A stretch of 64,000 bases of DNA from Oegoconia quadripuncta (taxonomy: Eukaryota; Arthropoda; Insecta; Lepidoptera; Autostichidae), in assembly GCA_949316235.1 (NCBI GenBank), contig OX438748.1, forward strand, positions 1,987,001 through 2,051,000. The letters are read 5' to 3'. This document shows positions 56,301 through 63,584 of this stretch, in pieces (within the stretch, counting starts at the first letter, position 1; each line of letters starts with the position of its first letter). Both the position numbers and the translations under genes were made by a program. The notes below the pieces were generated by a model. The model did not search any database and was not told where the DNA came from. It saw nothing but the letters and a program-made list of their open reading frames with translations.

Positions 56301-59040
56301 AACGAATATCTTCTGGGTTCTGCCTTCGAAACCAACAGTTGCCCGTTCGGATCCCCCAAGAGATCACGTACTAACGCATGTGGGGAAGAATAACTTTCTT
56401 ACAGCCAGGTGAAAAGTTCCAATAAAAAGACCAGCTCGTACAGTCAGGACTCAGTCAATGAGTAATCCATACTGCATCGTCATCAGCCTTCAAAAAAGAT
56501 TTTTTACAATAGTGAAACAAAAGAAGTTATGTGTTTGCCAGCATATGTCCGTATCTCAGTAAAGCATGGACCGATTTGAATGCGGTTTTGTTATATTTAA
56601 GTCTAAATGAGAGGACATGTTAGCCATAGGTTAAGCAGTTTTGAAGATAATTAGCTTTTAACACAGTTGTTTGGTGTATTTCGATGATATCATAGTCTTT
56701 GGAGGGCAGATCCCGCCTCCACACTCCTCCCACTGTAACTCCTGTAAGCCAGGATCAACAGTGGTACTCGACACGGCGCCTACTGAAGGTAGACGGTGCC
56801 CTACGTGATTCTATTGCTACCTTGGACCCCAGACTAATTAAAGAAAGGAATAGGGTGTGTAAGTAGGAAAAGAAGTTTCCCACTCCCCCCTCGGCAAATG
56901 GGAGTGTAGCCAATGAAATGCAAACGGCAGTAATGCCAACCCTATGGGGAAGGAGGTCGAGTGAAGCTCGGCCCCCTGCTTTGTATACACCACGGACTGC
57001 GCCTAGATACAGTGAGCGGGACGGTAACAGAAGGCTACCGCGAGTAGTAATGCCAGTAATATGAGTGACAAAAACGCTTGAAAGCTTGGAAATTGTGTCT
57101 GTTCGAGACCAGGTCGTTGTAGAACACCGGACGGGCTACTGAATTTAGACCGTCAAGCATGAGCTCACGTTCCTCCCTCCAGTTTACACACTCCCACAAA
57201 ATGTGATGTGATGATTGTTCGCCATCGCCACACTCGCAATTCGGTGATTCGGCCAATGCCATGGAGAATAGTTTGGCTTTAAAATTCCCGTGACCCGTTA
57301 AGAACTGAGATGTGCAATGGTCTATCTCTAACCACCCCTTTGCCATGCGGTCTCTGATGTCAGGGAAAAACCTGTACAACTGTCTGCCCTTATCTGTACA
57401 GTCCCAACGGGACCCCCAGTCTTTGGAGGGCAGTCTAAATTAAAGTTTTTGTATATTTAAAATTAAATCCAGACCAACATTAGAGTTTATTAATGCTCAG
57501 TACTGTGCCAAGTGGTTTCCGACACGTAAAAAGAATTAACCAACCCTCATCTTCCTGTAGGTGTAGTGAAAGGCGATTAAGGGACTTTACATCAAAAAAC
57601 ATACATTGCCTTGCATGTTTGCCCCTGCCCCATGGGCATTCTGTATATGGCAAAGGTGCACCATAGATATTGTTTCAATAAACTTTTGTGGAACACCCAA
57701 AAGCTTATATTTGGGATATTTCTTACCAGTACCTACAATGTTTGGGATAAAGGGTATGCCATTATGTATAACATTCAATGTATAATACTCACCCATCTAA
57801 ACTCTTGCATGGCCTGACATTAGCATACAAGTCAAACTCCTTCCTCAGCGCCAGATTGAGGGACCGGTATCCCTTGCCCACTGGGGTCATCAGAGGACCC
57901 TTTAGTCCGATTTTGTTAGCATTCACTGAGTCTATTGCCTTCTGGGGGATGCCAAACTTGCCATCGGGCCCCTAAAATTTATTGCTAGTATAAATCATAT
58001 GTAAACCATCTACAAATTATCTAAATAAGTTCTAGATCAGATCTCGTTTATTAACAGATAAGTTTACCACACAAGTATCTCATACTGATTGAGCTTGTTT
58101 TGATGCAGTTGTTATTTATGGACTTAATTATTTTATGTTGAAATTAAATTACCTACTTATATTTCTCTGATGTTGAAAGTTAAACCAGGTCAGTGATTTA
58201 ATAAAAGGGCGAAAAACAAGTTGGAAAATTTTCACCTTTTTTCAAGACATGTATTTTAAAATAAATATATCTTAATTAAATTGTAAATGATTAGCTAAGG
58301 TTATGATTTGAGGGAAAGTATAATTATGTGTTAGTTACTGCACGTAATTGTGTAAATAGACCAAACATCCATTATTTCAATGATTTTCCTTATACATGTA
58401 AAACCAGTTGACAATGGAATAAATAAATAACACAGATTGGTATTAAGAGAAGCAGGTACCAAAATGTAACCGATAAAAATTTTTTTAAACGTAAAATATA
58501 ATTTCATCACTCACCCGAACAGCAGTTACGTCCACCTCATCCCATTCAATGGGAACTTTGGCAGCCTCGAATATCTTCTGCACGGCCACGGTGATCTCCG
58601 GGCCAATACCGTGGCCCGGGATCAGCGTCACCTTCCGTCCGGCTGTGCTGTATCGCACCGCGCCGGCCTTCGTCCCTGGGACCTGCCCCAATCATACAAA
58701 ACCATCAGGTAACCTCCAACCTCATCATTATATTGCAACAATAATAAATGTTAAGTTCTCTTTTGCCCACTCGTACCCCTCCTACGGCACTATTACCACC
58801 CGGCTCCAACAAATTCAGGAAATCTTTTACCACTTTACTCTCACGAAAAGCCTCCAAAAGCACTTTTATGTAATTCTTCCACATAACTATACTACGTCTA
58901 TTTTTGGACCGCAAAATTTAACAAACAAGCGACCTTCGTAAGCGAAACATATAAGGACGACATGCACTAATATGCAAGGGAACTGTAATTTACCACTTGT
59001 TTTACAAACTTACAATTTTCCGGATTATTCTTGCTGCCAT
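29094..59040 (-). CDS. Idh3a: Isocitrate dehydrogenase [NAD] subunit alpha, mitochondrial, with two alternative last exons
   Basis: Shared exons are 59014-59040, 58515-58682, 57793-57971, 49794-50009, 46410-46545 and 45083-45196. Either 38806-39030 (7a) or 29094-29321 (7b) completes the protein, giving 354 or 355 residues, close to the usual size of about 366. All junctions are GT-AG with matching phases. The protein starts with a short basic, Arg-rich presequence (MAARIIRKI) suited to mitochondrial import. Family motifs are [36 protein letters not shown], the metal-binding Asp cluster in [10 protein letters not shown], and the coenzyme loop VHGTAP. From family knowledge the alpha subunit carries catalysis in the IDH3 heterotetramer, which converts isocitrate to 2-oxoglutarate with NAD in the TCA cycle. 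The gene spans about 30 kb because of TE-filled introns. Confidence 0.93.
30256..30425 (-). mobile_element. SINE-A, partly deleted
   Basis: The body CAGCGCCATCTAGTTTCACA is present. The B-box part is lost and only the A-box side remains (TTAACCACTGCACCAAAC). Confidence 0.65.
30564..30696. mobile_element. PIF/Harbinger-like MITE, short form with TAT duplication
   Basis: 133 bp, starting GGCCCGTATTAATAAA and ending TTTATTAATACGGGCC, flanked on each side by TAT. Related short copies are at about 5776-5904 and 27965-28085. Confidence 0.75.
31181..31471. mobile_element. PIF/Harbinger-like palindromic MITE, long form
   Basis: About 290 bp, with ends GGGCCCGTATTAATAAACC and the inverted form. The interior is rich in CTCAAG/CTTGAG pairs. 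GG(G)CC termini and roughly 3-bp flanking repeats fit PIF/Harbinger. Similar long copies are at 40970-41303 and about 1480-2096. Confidence 0.7.
31601..32496. mobile_element. About 0.9-kb inverted-repeat element
   Basis: The perfect 28-bp inverted pair beginning CATGGACTTATTATTTAAAC occurs at 31609-31636 and inverted at 32460-32487. Weaker inverted similarity continues inside (GAGCCGAG and GAGGCCGT stretches). A tiny palindromic relative is at about 16956-16986. Confidence 0.55.
33477..33700 (-). mobile_element. SINE-A
   Basis: Reverse copy with body CAGCGCCATCTAGTTCTA and a diverged head (ACGGATTCAAACCGATGACC). It lies in Idh3a intron 6 between exons 7a and 7b. Confidence 0.7.
34110..34460 (+). 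mobile_element. LINE 3' UTR fragment with a poly(C) run
   Basis: GAGGGTCGTAAATGATGACT, TTTCAACGGCGATGTGCTG and TTTGGGATATCTCTGACCAC match, in opposite orientation, the block at about 1190-1430. A run of about 16 C lies at 34249-34264, a likely polymerase-slippage or assembly-prone spot. Confidence 0.55.
34716..35030 (+). mobile_element. LINE-derived 3' fragment
   Basis: A 92-codon Asn/Lys-rich open frame ends just before TATCCTACATTGAACATTTG, which is the 3' terminus seen in opposite orientation at 47215-47230. I read it as the eroded 3' end of the same LINE family rather than a gene. Confidence 0.45.
35608..36136. mobile_element. DNA transposon with long terminal inverted repeats, complete copy
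   Basis: The left end TAACTTCCTATAATTTTAAA and the right end TTTAAGATTATAGGAAGTTA are inverted. The similarity continues inward for about 60 bp (CTGTCAGTGATAGAAT versus ATATCACTGATAGGTA). There is no coding capacity. Related copies are at 42719-43558 (right end lost, internal tandem array) and 54690-55635 (two insertions). Confidence 0.75.
38806..39030 (-). CDS. Idh3a: Idh3a alternative terminal exon 7a
   Basis: 225 nt ending in its own stop. The acceptor is CTCACCAG in phase 0. It encodes a complete C terminus (75 codons including the stop) homologous to exon 7b: [16 protein letters not shown], then [16 protein letters not shown], and ends in [13 protein letters not shown]. The coenzyme-loop residue that is Asp in exon 7b is Ser here (codon at 39010-39012), and the next loop reads HDK instead of KDM. 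The exon is visibly GC-rich. A possible ATTAAA poly(A) signal lies at 38656-38661 on the minus strand. It is intact and shows no frameshift, so a working alternative exon is more likely than a decaying duplicate, but no transcript data are available here. Confidence 0.82.
   Translation of the reverse strand, partial: VHGTAPSIAGHDKANPTALLLSGVMMLRHMQLQDQADRIQAACFKVLSEGRVLTGDLGGSSKCSEYTAEIIKNL
39159..39883. mobile_element. 725-bp foldback element (CAGGGTG ends, TA flanks) with a nested hairpin MITE
   Basis: The outer ends CAGGGTGAATTTGAATTCGT and ACGAATTCAGATTCACCCTG are inverted and flanked by TA. Homology between the arms extends inward (GATTACGAACAACTTTCCCC against the GGGGAAATTTGTTCGTAATC side). 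A separate hairpin element fills the centre (39398-39542). Confidence 0.75.
39398..39542. mobile_element. Hairpin MITE nested in the foldback element
   Basis: Arms of about 42-47 bp (GGTGTCGATTCGGATGTACA and its complement) surround a centre containing ACAGTACGATGCGACGGCAC. A second copy is in the Vps33B intron at 60740-60879. Confidence 0.8.
39884..40969. other. Idh3a intron 6 stretch
   Basis: Mostly unique AT-rich sequence. 40610-40690 carries a common lepidopteran repeat (CCCACTGCTGGGCCACAGCC). No gene. Confidence 0.4.
40970..41303. mobile_element. PIF/Harbinger-like MITE, long form
   Basis: 334 bp, starting GGCCCGTATTAATAAACC, with interior CAAGACTATCATTCATTCGC shared with the copies at 1.9 and 31.3 kb. 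It lies in Idh3a intron 6. Confidence 0.7.
41935..42052 (+). mobile_element. tRNA-like SINE head, third type
   Basis: TGCGGGTTTGAAACCCGCGA resembles a B box arm, followed by TTTGTGTGAGGACTACCAAC. A second, diverged copy is at about 44848-44945 (ACTGGTTTGAATCCCGCTAG). A mariner MITE begins immediately to the right. Confidence 0.55.
42055..42407. mobile_element. Cecropia-type mariner MITE, copy 1
   Basis: About 350 bp, starting TTGGGTCTTTACCTATGAAA and ending in the inverted TTTCATAGGTAAGGACCTAA, flanked by TA. The ends resemble cecropia-subfamily mariners. No transposase is present. Confidence 0.8.
42719..43558. mobile_element. Same DNA transposon family, internal unit tandemly expanded
   Basis: The left end TAACTTCCTATAATCTTAAA is at 42721, and internal sequence matches the copy at 35.6 kb up to the point where the 50-bp unit starts to repeat. 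The right inverted repeat is missing. Confidence 0.65.
42905..43558. repeat. 50-bp tandem array (about 13 units)
   Basis: Units of about 50 bp contain TTTATTGAGTCGTGATATTT and GCCTAGCTACTTTATATTTA. Most differ by a few bases, and one is shortened near 43170. A single-copy version of the unit occurs inside related DNA transposons at 35.88 and 55.17 kb, so the array grew from an internal piece of a transposon. It lies in Idh3a intron 6. Confidence 0.93.
43590..44850. other. Idh3a intron 6 stretch
   Basis: No coding sequence. It holds the hairpin pair at 44145-44275 and otherwise AT-rich DNA. Confidence 0.4.
44145..44275. repeat. Inverted pair of a short retroposon end
   Basis: TCACTTTCCATCAGGTGAGA and its complement (TCTCACCTGATGGAAAGTGA) flank inverted GACTGGATTCGC blocks, forming a hairpin of two opposed copies. 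A single copy is in the Vps33B intron at about 61045-61085. Confidence 0.65.
45083..45196 (-). CDS. Idh3a: Idh3a exon 6 (last shared exon)
   Basis: 114 nt, acceptor CTTTAG, donor GTAAGT, phase 0 out. It encodes [17 protein letters not shown], with the metal-binding aspartates, and [16 protein letters not shown]. It can splice in phase to either exon 7a or exon 7b. Confidence 0.93.
45292..45842 (-). mobile_element. LINE 3' end (RT C-terminal tail and 3' UTR)
   Basis: The minus strand reads [20 protein letters not shown], then [11 protein letters not shown], followed by a stop and an AT-rich 3' UTR ending near 45292. A related piece on the same strand with an ATTG-type microsatellite tail lies at 46890-47200 ([12 protein letters not shown]). 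Both are in Idh3a introns 4 and 5. Confidence 0.65.
46410..46545 (-). CDS. Idh3a: Idh3a exon 5
   Basis: 136 nt, acceptor CCCCCAG, donor GTCAGT. It encodes [15 protein letters not shown] through [18 protein letters not shown], matching the family over its whole length. Confidence 0.92.
46777..46842. repeat. Perfect 66-bp palindrome
   Basis: Two 32-bp arms (starting GATGTTTACGGGATGATGAT) are exact complements around a 2-nt centre. Just to the left is another perfect hairpin (46707-46725 and 46731-46749, arm TTGATTTTTGGGTGGTTGG). It lies in Idh3a intron 4, about 230 bp from exon 5. Confidence 0.95.
46888..47205 (-). mobile_element. LINE 3' end with (TGAT)n tail
   Basis: The simple tail TCAATCAATCAATCAATCAA at about 46885-46908 is the 3' tail read on the minus strand. 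At the other end the minus strand encodes [18 protein letters not shown], resembling the copy at 45.3-45.8 kb. Confidence 0.6.
47215..47540 (-). mobile_element. LINE 3' end ([13 protein letters not shown] type)
   Basis: The minus strand near 47440-47500 encodes a [20 protein letters not shown] C terminus followed by a 3' UTR ending in the TATCCTACATTGAA sequence at about 47225. The same 3' end closes a plus-strand open frame at 34716-35015. Confidence 0.55.
47570..47640 (-). mobile_element. tRNA-like SINE head, fourth type
   Basis: The reverse strand has an A-box-like GACTCAACGGTTAAGACG and a B-box-like GGTTCGAGTTCGATACCC. It is followed by CTGGCTATTTGAGGTGTG, a stretch also seen at about 1010-1030. 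It is not a plausible functional tRNA. Confidence 0.5.
48735..49140. mobile_element. Cecropia-type mariner MITE, copy 2
   Basis: Same ends and interior as copy 1 (CATGTGCTTCCCATAATCAT, TTTAGCTAAATTTGGATTTG). The right end is slightly changed (TTTCAAAGGTAAGGACCTCA). A solitary right end of the same family lies at about 48235-48285. Confidence 0.8.
49385..49690 (-). mobile_element. SINE-B (second tRNA-headed family), left of Idh3a exon 4
   Basis: The tRNA-like head (reverse of GGGGATCGAACCTGCGACC, with TGAGCCACGGAGGCGC at its start) is followed by a body containing GAAGCGTACTGACCCGGAAA and GGCGGCAGATTTAGATAAGA. Same-orientation copies are at 50228-50556 and 51105-51415. Partial copies are at 54930-55110 and, reversed, at 55800-56022. 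Confidence 0.8.
49794..50009 (-). CDS. Idh3a: Idh3a exon 4
   Basis: 216 nt, acceptor TTTACAG, donor GTAAGT. It encodes [15 protein letters not shown] with the catalytic-region Tyr, and VTAVHKANI with the catalytic-region Lys. The exon is GC-rich and is flanked on both sides by same-orientation SINE copies. Confidence 0.93.
50228..50556 (-). mobile_element. SINE-B, right of Idh3a exon 4
   Basis: Same order of motifs as the copy at 49.4-49.7 kb (GAAGCGTACTGACCCGGAAA, then GGCGGCAGATTTCGATAAGA). The head is slightly shortened. Confidence 0.78.
50732..50955 (+). mobile_element. SINE-A, well preserved head
   Basis: The head reads TGTGGTATAGTGGTTAGAAA (A-box side) and GCGGGTTCGAATCCCGTTAG (B-box side), followed by the shared body. 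It lies in Idh3a intron 3. It is too divergent past the B box to be a tRNA gene. Confidence 0.78.
51105..51415 (-). mobile_element. SINE-B
   Basis: Third same-orientation copy in Idh3a intron 3, with the head CATTGAGCCACGGAGGCGG at its right end. Confidence 0.78.
51590..51960 (+). mobile_element. LINE 3' tail (GGCCGGCAGCGCATCTGTGA type) with poly(A)
   Basis: GTGTTGCGGGTGCCCATGGG, TTTCCATCAGGTGACCCGCA and TCGTTTGCCGCCCTCTCATA are followed by poly(A). This is a common lepidopteran LINE terminus. A shorter copy is in Nol6 intron 5 at 2795-2935. Confidence 0.7.
52290..53335 (-). mobile_element. R1-like LINE 3' ends, at least two overlapping copies
   Basis: The minus strand encodes a CCHC-like end ([17 protein letters not shown]) and [19 protein letters not shown] at about 52940-53169. 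Two similar 3' UTR blocks (about 52290-52440 and 52590-52745) both contain the CCAGGATCAACAGTGGTACT sequence. A tandem or nested arrangement is likely. It lies in Idh3a intron 3. Confidence 0.75.
53755..54285. mobile_element. Foldback element with arms over 150 bp
   Basis: The left arm (CCCCGGTCGCTGACCGATTG, TATTGACACTGCATAG, AGAGAAGACTCATAAACGGG) returns inverted on the right (CCCGTTTATGAGTCTTCTCT ... CAATCGGTCGTCGACCGGGG). The interior is short and non-coding. A fragment of the same arm is at about 35385-35460. Confidence 0.8.
54690..55635. mobile_element. Same DNA transposon family, interrupted by SINE-B and an RTE tail
   Basis: Matches start with TTTTTTGCACATGGATAGAG and end with CTTATAGGAAATGTAAG. 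A SINE-B fragment (about 54930-55110) and an RTE-type 3' tail (about 55300-55500) are inserted in it. Confidence 0.6.
55800..56022 (+). mobile_element. SINE-B body, opposite orientation
   Basis: CCACAATATTATCTAAATCT, GCCGCCAAAACAG and TCCGGGTCAGTACGCTTCCA are the reverse complement of the SINE-B body. The tRNA head is missing. Confidence 0.65.
56695..57440 (-). mobile_element. R1-like LINE 3' end
   Basis: A 114-codon minus-strand frame (57035-57379) has [14 protein letters not shown], then [17 protein letters not shown] and [19 protein letters not shown]. The 3' UTR to 56700 matches the copies at 52.3-52.8 kb, including CCAGGATCAACAGTGG. Confidence 0.8.
57793..57971 (-). CDS. Idh3a: Idh3a exon 3
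   Basis: 179 nt, acceptor TTTTAG, donor GTGAGT. It encodes [20 protein letters not shown], then [13 protein letters not shown], a substrate-region stretch, and ends at [12 protein letters not shown]. Confidence 0.93.
57972..58514. other. Idh3a intron 2
   Basis: About 540 bp, AT-rich, no transposon recognised. It is the only Idh3a intron of this size that looks free of insertions. Confidence 0.5.
58515..58682 (-). CDS. Idh3a: Idh3a exon 2
   Basis: 168 nt, acceptor GGGGCAG, donor GTGAGT, phase 0 at both ends. It encodes [14 protein letters not shown], the glycine-rich N-terminal signature of the beta-decarboxylating dehydrogenases. Confidence 0.93.
59014..59040 (-). CDS. Idh3a: Idh3a exon 1 (start, mitochondrial presequence)
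   Basis: 27 nt on the minus strand from ATG to a consensus GTAAGT donor, encoding MAARIIRKI. Phase 0 joins directly to VPGTKAG of exon 2. A short Arg/Lys-rich, acid-free N terminus is what a matrix enzyme needs. Confidence 0.75.
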
Positions 59041-60494
59041 TTCACAAATTTTGCTATCGACGACGAAGAAGATCAACTCCGCGGTAAGGGGGCGGGCGGA
59101 GCGGAGGGGAAGGAAGTTGCAAGCGCGGCAACTACGCATGACCGGAAATAGATATCAAGGACGTGTCGTGTCAAAAGAAAGTAAAAGAGAGAAGTTATAC
59201 TGTATTTCAATATTTGTGTTTACGTGTTTACCGATTATGTAAAATAATTTGTAGAAATAATTTTACAAAAGAATTGAGGAATTCGTTTAAAAATTTTTAT
59301 AACCGGAATCAAATTATTTAGGGGTAACACTATCACATAAATGTCATAATCATGTCATGTCATTACAAACCTAGAACCTAGTTCTATACCTCTCATATAC
59401 CTCTACGGTTATTTGTGCATTCAGAGTTTTGAAGTTAAGTCAGTGATGGTGTTCTGCCACTTTACCGAAGAATGAATTGACCGTGACTAGACTCTGTATA
59501 CGCCAAATACTGACTTATAAACTGAAGAAATAAGACGAGCCTGTATAGGATTAGGTCCCTTTGCCTTCTCCGAAAGGAGTGAATAAAACGTAAAGAAAAA
59601 AATCGCGGTCACGACGGCCACAGAATACCACTACCTCTGAGACGTAGACAGAGAATATTCTCTGTCTACGCTCTGCGACTTCCTTCTAGCGAGAATCACG
59701 AACATAATCTAAGATCACGATACTTTTGTAGCCAGTCACTCACTTGACACTGGCAAAATTCATAAGAGTTGCCACTAAACAAACTGGAACTGGAATTGTA
59801 GCCAGTCTGTGGTTGGTAGTTGTTTCCAAACAAAGTAGGTAGAACGTATTTAGTTATAAGTACGGGCTTTTTGGCGGGAACTCGGCGAGTGAAGTAGCAT
59901 TTTTCTTTATAAGTCTTATAATTTGTGCATTCTAACTTTTGAAGCTTAATAATGGCAGAATATTGTGCAGCAAACGTTAGTAATAGTGTACAAGTGAAGG
60001 GAAGTGTAAATTAAAGTGCGTAACGGAGCTTTCGGGTTCCCACAAGAAGCCGCCAAAATCTTTTGTAAAGCATTCTGCCACTTTACTGAAGAATGACCTG
60101 ACCGTGACTAGACTCTGTATACGCCAAGTATACGACGAATTACTTTTTTTGACTGAGACTGACTTACAAACTGAAGAAATAAGTGAAATAAGACATGGCT
60201 GTTATGGGCTAGATCCCTTTGCCTTCTCCTAAAGGAGAGAATGAAACAAAAAAAAAAAAAAAATTAGTTATAAGTACATATTTAGATAATTCTGCGCCAC
60301 ATACCTAATTAGAAACAATTTCTAGAAATTTCCTTCCGTCCAAGCCTAAACTTTTGAATGAAACAGGCTACGCTATTTAGTCCTTATTTTCGGTTTGCTA
60401 ATATTTCTATGTGTTTTCTCATAGGCTTGGCTCGGCTAAGGGATCTTAGGATGAAATTAAATTGACACTTGAAATACAATAACCAGCTGTCTTC
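59041..60494. promoter_or_regulatory. Divergent Idh3a / Vps33B intergenic region
   Basis: About 1.45 kb separates the two start codons. Near Idh3a (59041-59140) the sequence is GC-richer than its surroundings and TE-free, as expected of a core promoter. Much of the rest is two copies of a poly(A)-tailed repeat (about 59440-59600 and 59930-60262). I see no clear TATA box or Initiator that I would defend. Confidence 0.4.
59930..60262 (+). mobile_element. Repeat family C, copy with poly(A), upstream of Vps33B
   Basis: Reads AACGGAGCTTTCGGGTTCCC, then GCCAAGTATACGACGAATTA and ends in about 17 A. It lies 230 bp before the Vps33B start. A shorter related copy is at 59440-59600. Confidence 0.6.
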
Positions 60495-60652
60495 ATGGAC
60501 CAACCCCTAGGACTGAAGTTAGCTTCACTGTGTCGTATTTCTGAGTGTAAATTGAAGGAGATACTTTCACGATGCGGCGACAAGAAGGACCTCATCATAG
60601 ACCCCTCAATTATCAGGCCATTGGAGAGAATATGTGGAGTTAGCTGGCTCAG
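60495..60652 (+). CDS. Vps33B: Vps33B exon 1
   Basis: 158 nt from the first ATG after an in-frame stop to a GTAGAT donor, ending CGVSWLR. It matches the N-terminal KKDLFIE-type stretch of VPS33B. Confidence 0.85.
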
Positions 60653-63118
60653 GTAGATACAAATTTTAGCTATTTTACCTAACGCTGACCATTAACAGTA
60701 ATGTGCTTAGTTTAACCAAAACAAAAAATGCAATATATTGGTGTGGATTTGGATGTACACCAACTAAACTACAACCAGTTTGGGAGTGATGCCGTCGCAT
60801 CGTACTGTTCCATGGAGAAAGAGACAGTACCCCTTTAAAACTGGTTTTAGTTTAGTAGGTGTACATCTGAATCGACACCACTATCAACTAATAAGTGTAA
60901 CTAAAAACCTGACTTAAATAACTAATCTAAAGAGCCATGTGTCACCCCAGCAGTTTAGGAAGTGGCACAGGGTCTACCCATGTGCGAGTACCCAAAATTC
61001 TGGCTGCATTACCTCACTGAATGTTTTTTGTTTTTATTAAAAACTGGTTTCGTGTTTGACTACAATCTCACCTGATGGAAAGTGACGATGTAGCCGAAGA
61101 TGTATCACGCGCACCCAGTAAATGCCTATTCACTTTAGACTTGAATGTATTTTTTGAGGGAGGTTCTCATCGCCAGCTCATTGTATAGTTATAGCTAGGG
61201 TACCCTAAGGACCCCCCATCTCAACTTCATAAGGAACAAAATTATATCAGGGTTCGTTGCTTCTAGATTCACACACTATCTCTCACTCACAATAAGTTAT
61301 TTATAATCAAATCCTCTAATTTGTTACAGACAACATGGCATTGATAAAATATACAAAATGGACCCACAGTTGGGCCCAACAGCCAATACAACCCGTGTGT
61401 ACTTCATCCCAGCCTGCATTCAGAAGTACAAATGTGTCTTGGATCACATATCTTCACGACTCAGCCAGGATCCCTCACTAGCAGACCTTAAATGCTTCCA
61501 CATCATCATCATACCTAAAGTGTTAGGCTCTTATAACTCTATTCTTGAGAGCCGTGGATTGTATGATATTGTAAAACTTCATGCATTCTCATGGGAGCTT
61601 ATGATGTTAGACGAAGAACTTCTAAGTCTTGAACTACCATTTTTATTTAAACAATTGTATATTGAGCAAAACCATTCGTTAATATCAAGTATTTCAATGT
61701 CTCTAAGAAGCTTGTTCCATGTGATTGGAAAACCAAGGGTTGTGTTTGCTTTAGGAAAGCTATCGGCCAGTGTTTTAGATATTTCAGAGATTTATAATGA
61801 GACGTACGATAGAGATTCTCTGAATGATAATTTGCAGGAAATAGGAGCATTGATTGTAATAGATAGAAGTCAAGACTATGCTTCAAGTTTGTTAACACCA
61901 GCCACATACAGTGGCCTATTGAGTGAGATATTTAATATAGGTTGTGGACATTTAGATTTGAATGTAAAGGATACAAAACTAAAGAGAGGGAAACTTGGCT
62001 TTGAAGAAAATAAAACTACAACTAAGGAAACTGTGATGACATTAGATAGCTCAGTAAATACACTCTATGGAGAAATAAAACATAGACATTTCTCTGAAGT
62101 CCTCAGTGTGTTAAGCTCAAAAGCTAAACTTTTAAAAAACAATGATATCAACGCTTTAGGTATACAGGAAATGAAACATTTTGTTGCAACGAAATTGCAA
62201 CAAATCACATTATTTAAACAGAGTCTAGTCAACCATGTGTTAGCTTGTGAAACTATAATATCAGAAATGAGTAACAAATTCGAGAAACTGAAATGGGCTG
62301 AAACAGAAATGTTGAATAATCGAAATAAGAAATCCAATTTCCAATTTGTTGATGAAGTCTTTGGTACAGATATTCACATATATAATAGCCTGCGTCTCAT
62401 GTGTCTGCTTAGTTTAACTCAAAGCTTGTCATATGACGAATACAATTCTCTTATGAACAAATATGTATTAGCATTTGGATACAAATACATGTATGTATTC
62501 AATAATCTGATAAATGCAGGATTACTAGTTCAGCCATCAAGTCCTAAGTTGTCTTTGAATATTTCTAACTTGGGTAATTTAAGTGATCGGTTGCCAAAGT
62601 GGCAAAACGAATTCCAGAGCATAGCAAATAAGCTGAAACAGTTGCCATCACAACCCGATAAGGTTGGAAAATCATCACCCAGCTATGTTTTTAATGGGGG
62701 TTATGTACCTTTAGTAGCCGTCTTATGCAATGCTCTATTGTCGTCTGAAACTCTAGCTGAAGTGTTAACAAAACTGTCAGCACTAACAGATTTGAAAGTT
62801 GGTGGAAAAATTCTTGAAAAAATGAAGAATGGAATTGAAACATTAAATGAAAAATTATCAAATTTGAAACCACAAAATAGTGATTTGGAGTTTGGTTGTA
62901 AAGATGCCAAGACTTTCTTAAAGTTACTGAAAACAGATCCAAAGTTAGGAGACTCTTTTCCATTAAAACCGAAGAATGTGTTGTGTTATGTGATTGGTGG
63001 AGTGACTTATGCTGAGATAGCGGCATGCAATGTTATACAGGTAGCAACAGGAAGCAAAATCTACATAGCTAGTGACTGTGTGGCAAATGGTGCCGATTTG
63101 ATGATGGCTAGCATTTAA
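60495..63118 (+). CDS. Vps33B: Vacuolar protein sorting-associated protein 33B (Sec1/Munc18 family)
   Basis: Two exons, 60495-60652 and 61330-63118, join in phase 2 across a GT-AG intron to give 648 residues (the human protein is about 617). Exon 1 supplies LSRCGDKKDLIIDPSIIRPL, the N-terminal Sec1 signature of VPS33B. Exon 2 has the ESRGLYDIVKLHAFSWEL and LLSLELPFLFKQLY region, GALIVIDRSQDYASSL, the LRLMCLLSLTQSLSYDEYNS stretch, and AYVPL-type YVFNGGYVPL before the C-terminal GGVTYAEIAAC. An in-frame TAA upstream supports the chosen start. From family knowledge VPS33B pairs with VIPAS39/SPE-39 in endosome-lysosome fusion and trafficking. The gene is divergent from Idh3a. Confidence 0.92.
60740..60879. 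mobile_element. Hairpin MITE in the Vps33B intron
   Basis: 140 bp, same arms as at 39.4 kb (GGATGTACACCAACTAAACT on the left, TTTAGTAGGTGTACATC on the right), central part inverted. Confidence 0.75.
61330..63118 (+). CDS. Vps33B: Vps33B exon 2
   Basis: 1,789 nt after a TTGTTACAG acceptor. The exon starts QHGIDKIYKMD, which continues exon 1 in frame, and ends at a TAA after NGADLMMASI. Translation from the internal Met at 61358 alone would drop the conserved N terminus. Confidence 0.93.
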
Positions 63119-63132
63119 AAGCCCAAGAGTCA

Positions 63133-63138
63133 ATTAAA
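63133..63138 (+). promoter_or_regulatory. Possible poly(A) signal for Vps33B
   Basis: ATTAAA about 15 nt after the Vps33B stop. It is a weak variant signal, but the gene must end soon because a MITE begins at 63193. Confidence 0.3.
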
Positions 63139-63192
63139 CAAATACCCTTTATTGCTTTAATAACAAAGTCACAACAGTTATCCAAGTATATA

Positions 63193-63584
63193 TTGGGTCA
63201 TTACCTATGAAATTGGAGTTTTTTTTCTTCGTTAATCATATGTACCAATTCCTGCGATTTTCAAAGCTATATCCAAATTTGTTTTTAATTTGGAAAATGG
63301 AATATTATTTCAAGGTTTCACATGAAATATTTTTTATATTTGAACAGAGCTCTTTTCATGTGCTTCCCCATAATCATTTCTTAGATTCGCTGAAACCATT
63401 ATAAAGCGGTTACTTTTAAAAAATTAACGCTGCCTATACTTATCTTAATGTTATCCGATAATACAGACAAAGTTTAGCGAAATTTGGATTTGCGTTCCCA
63501 AAAAAAAAGAATGTTTGTATGGAGAAAACAGTCTTAATGAAATTCTTCATACAAAACGCCAATTTCATAGGTAAGGTCCTATTA
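63193..63584. mobile_element. Cecropia-type mariner MITE, copy 3, next to Vps33B
   Basis: The third full copy, flanked by TA, begins only about 75 bp after the Vps33B stop. It could contribute to or truncate the 3' UTR. Confidence 0.8.
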
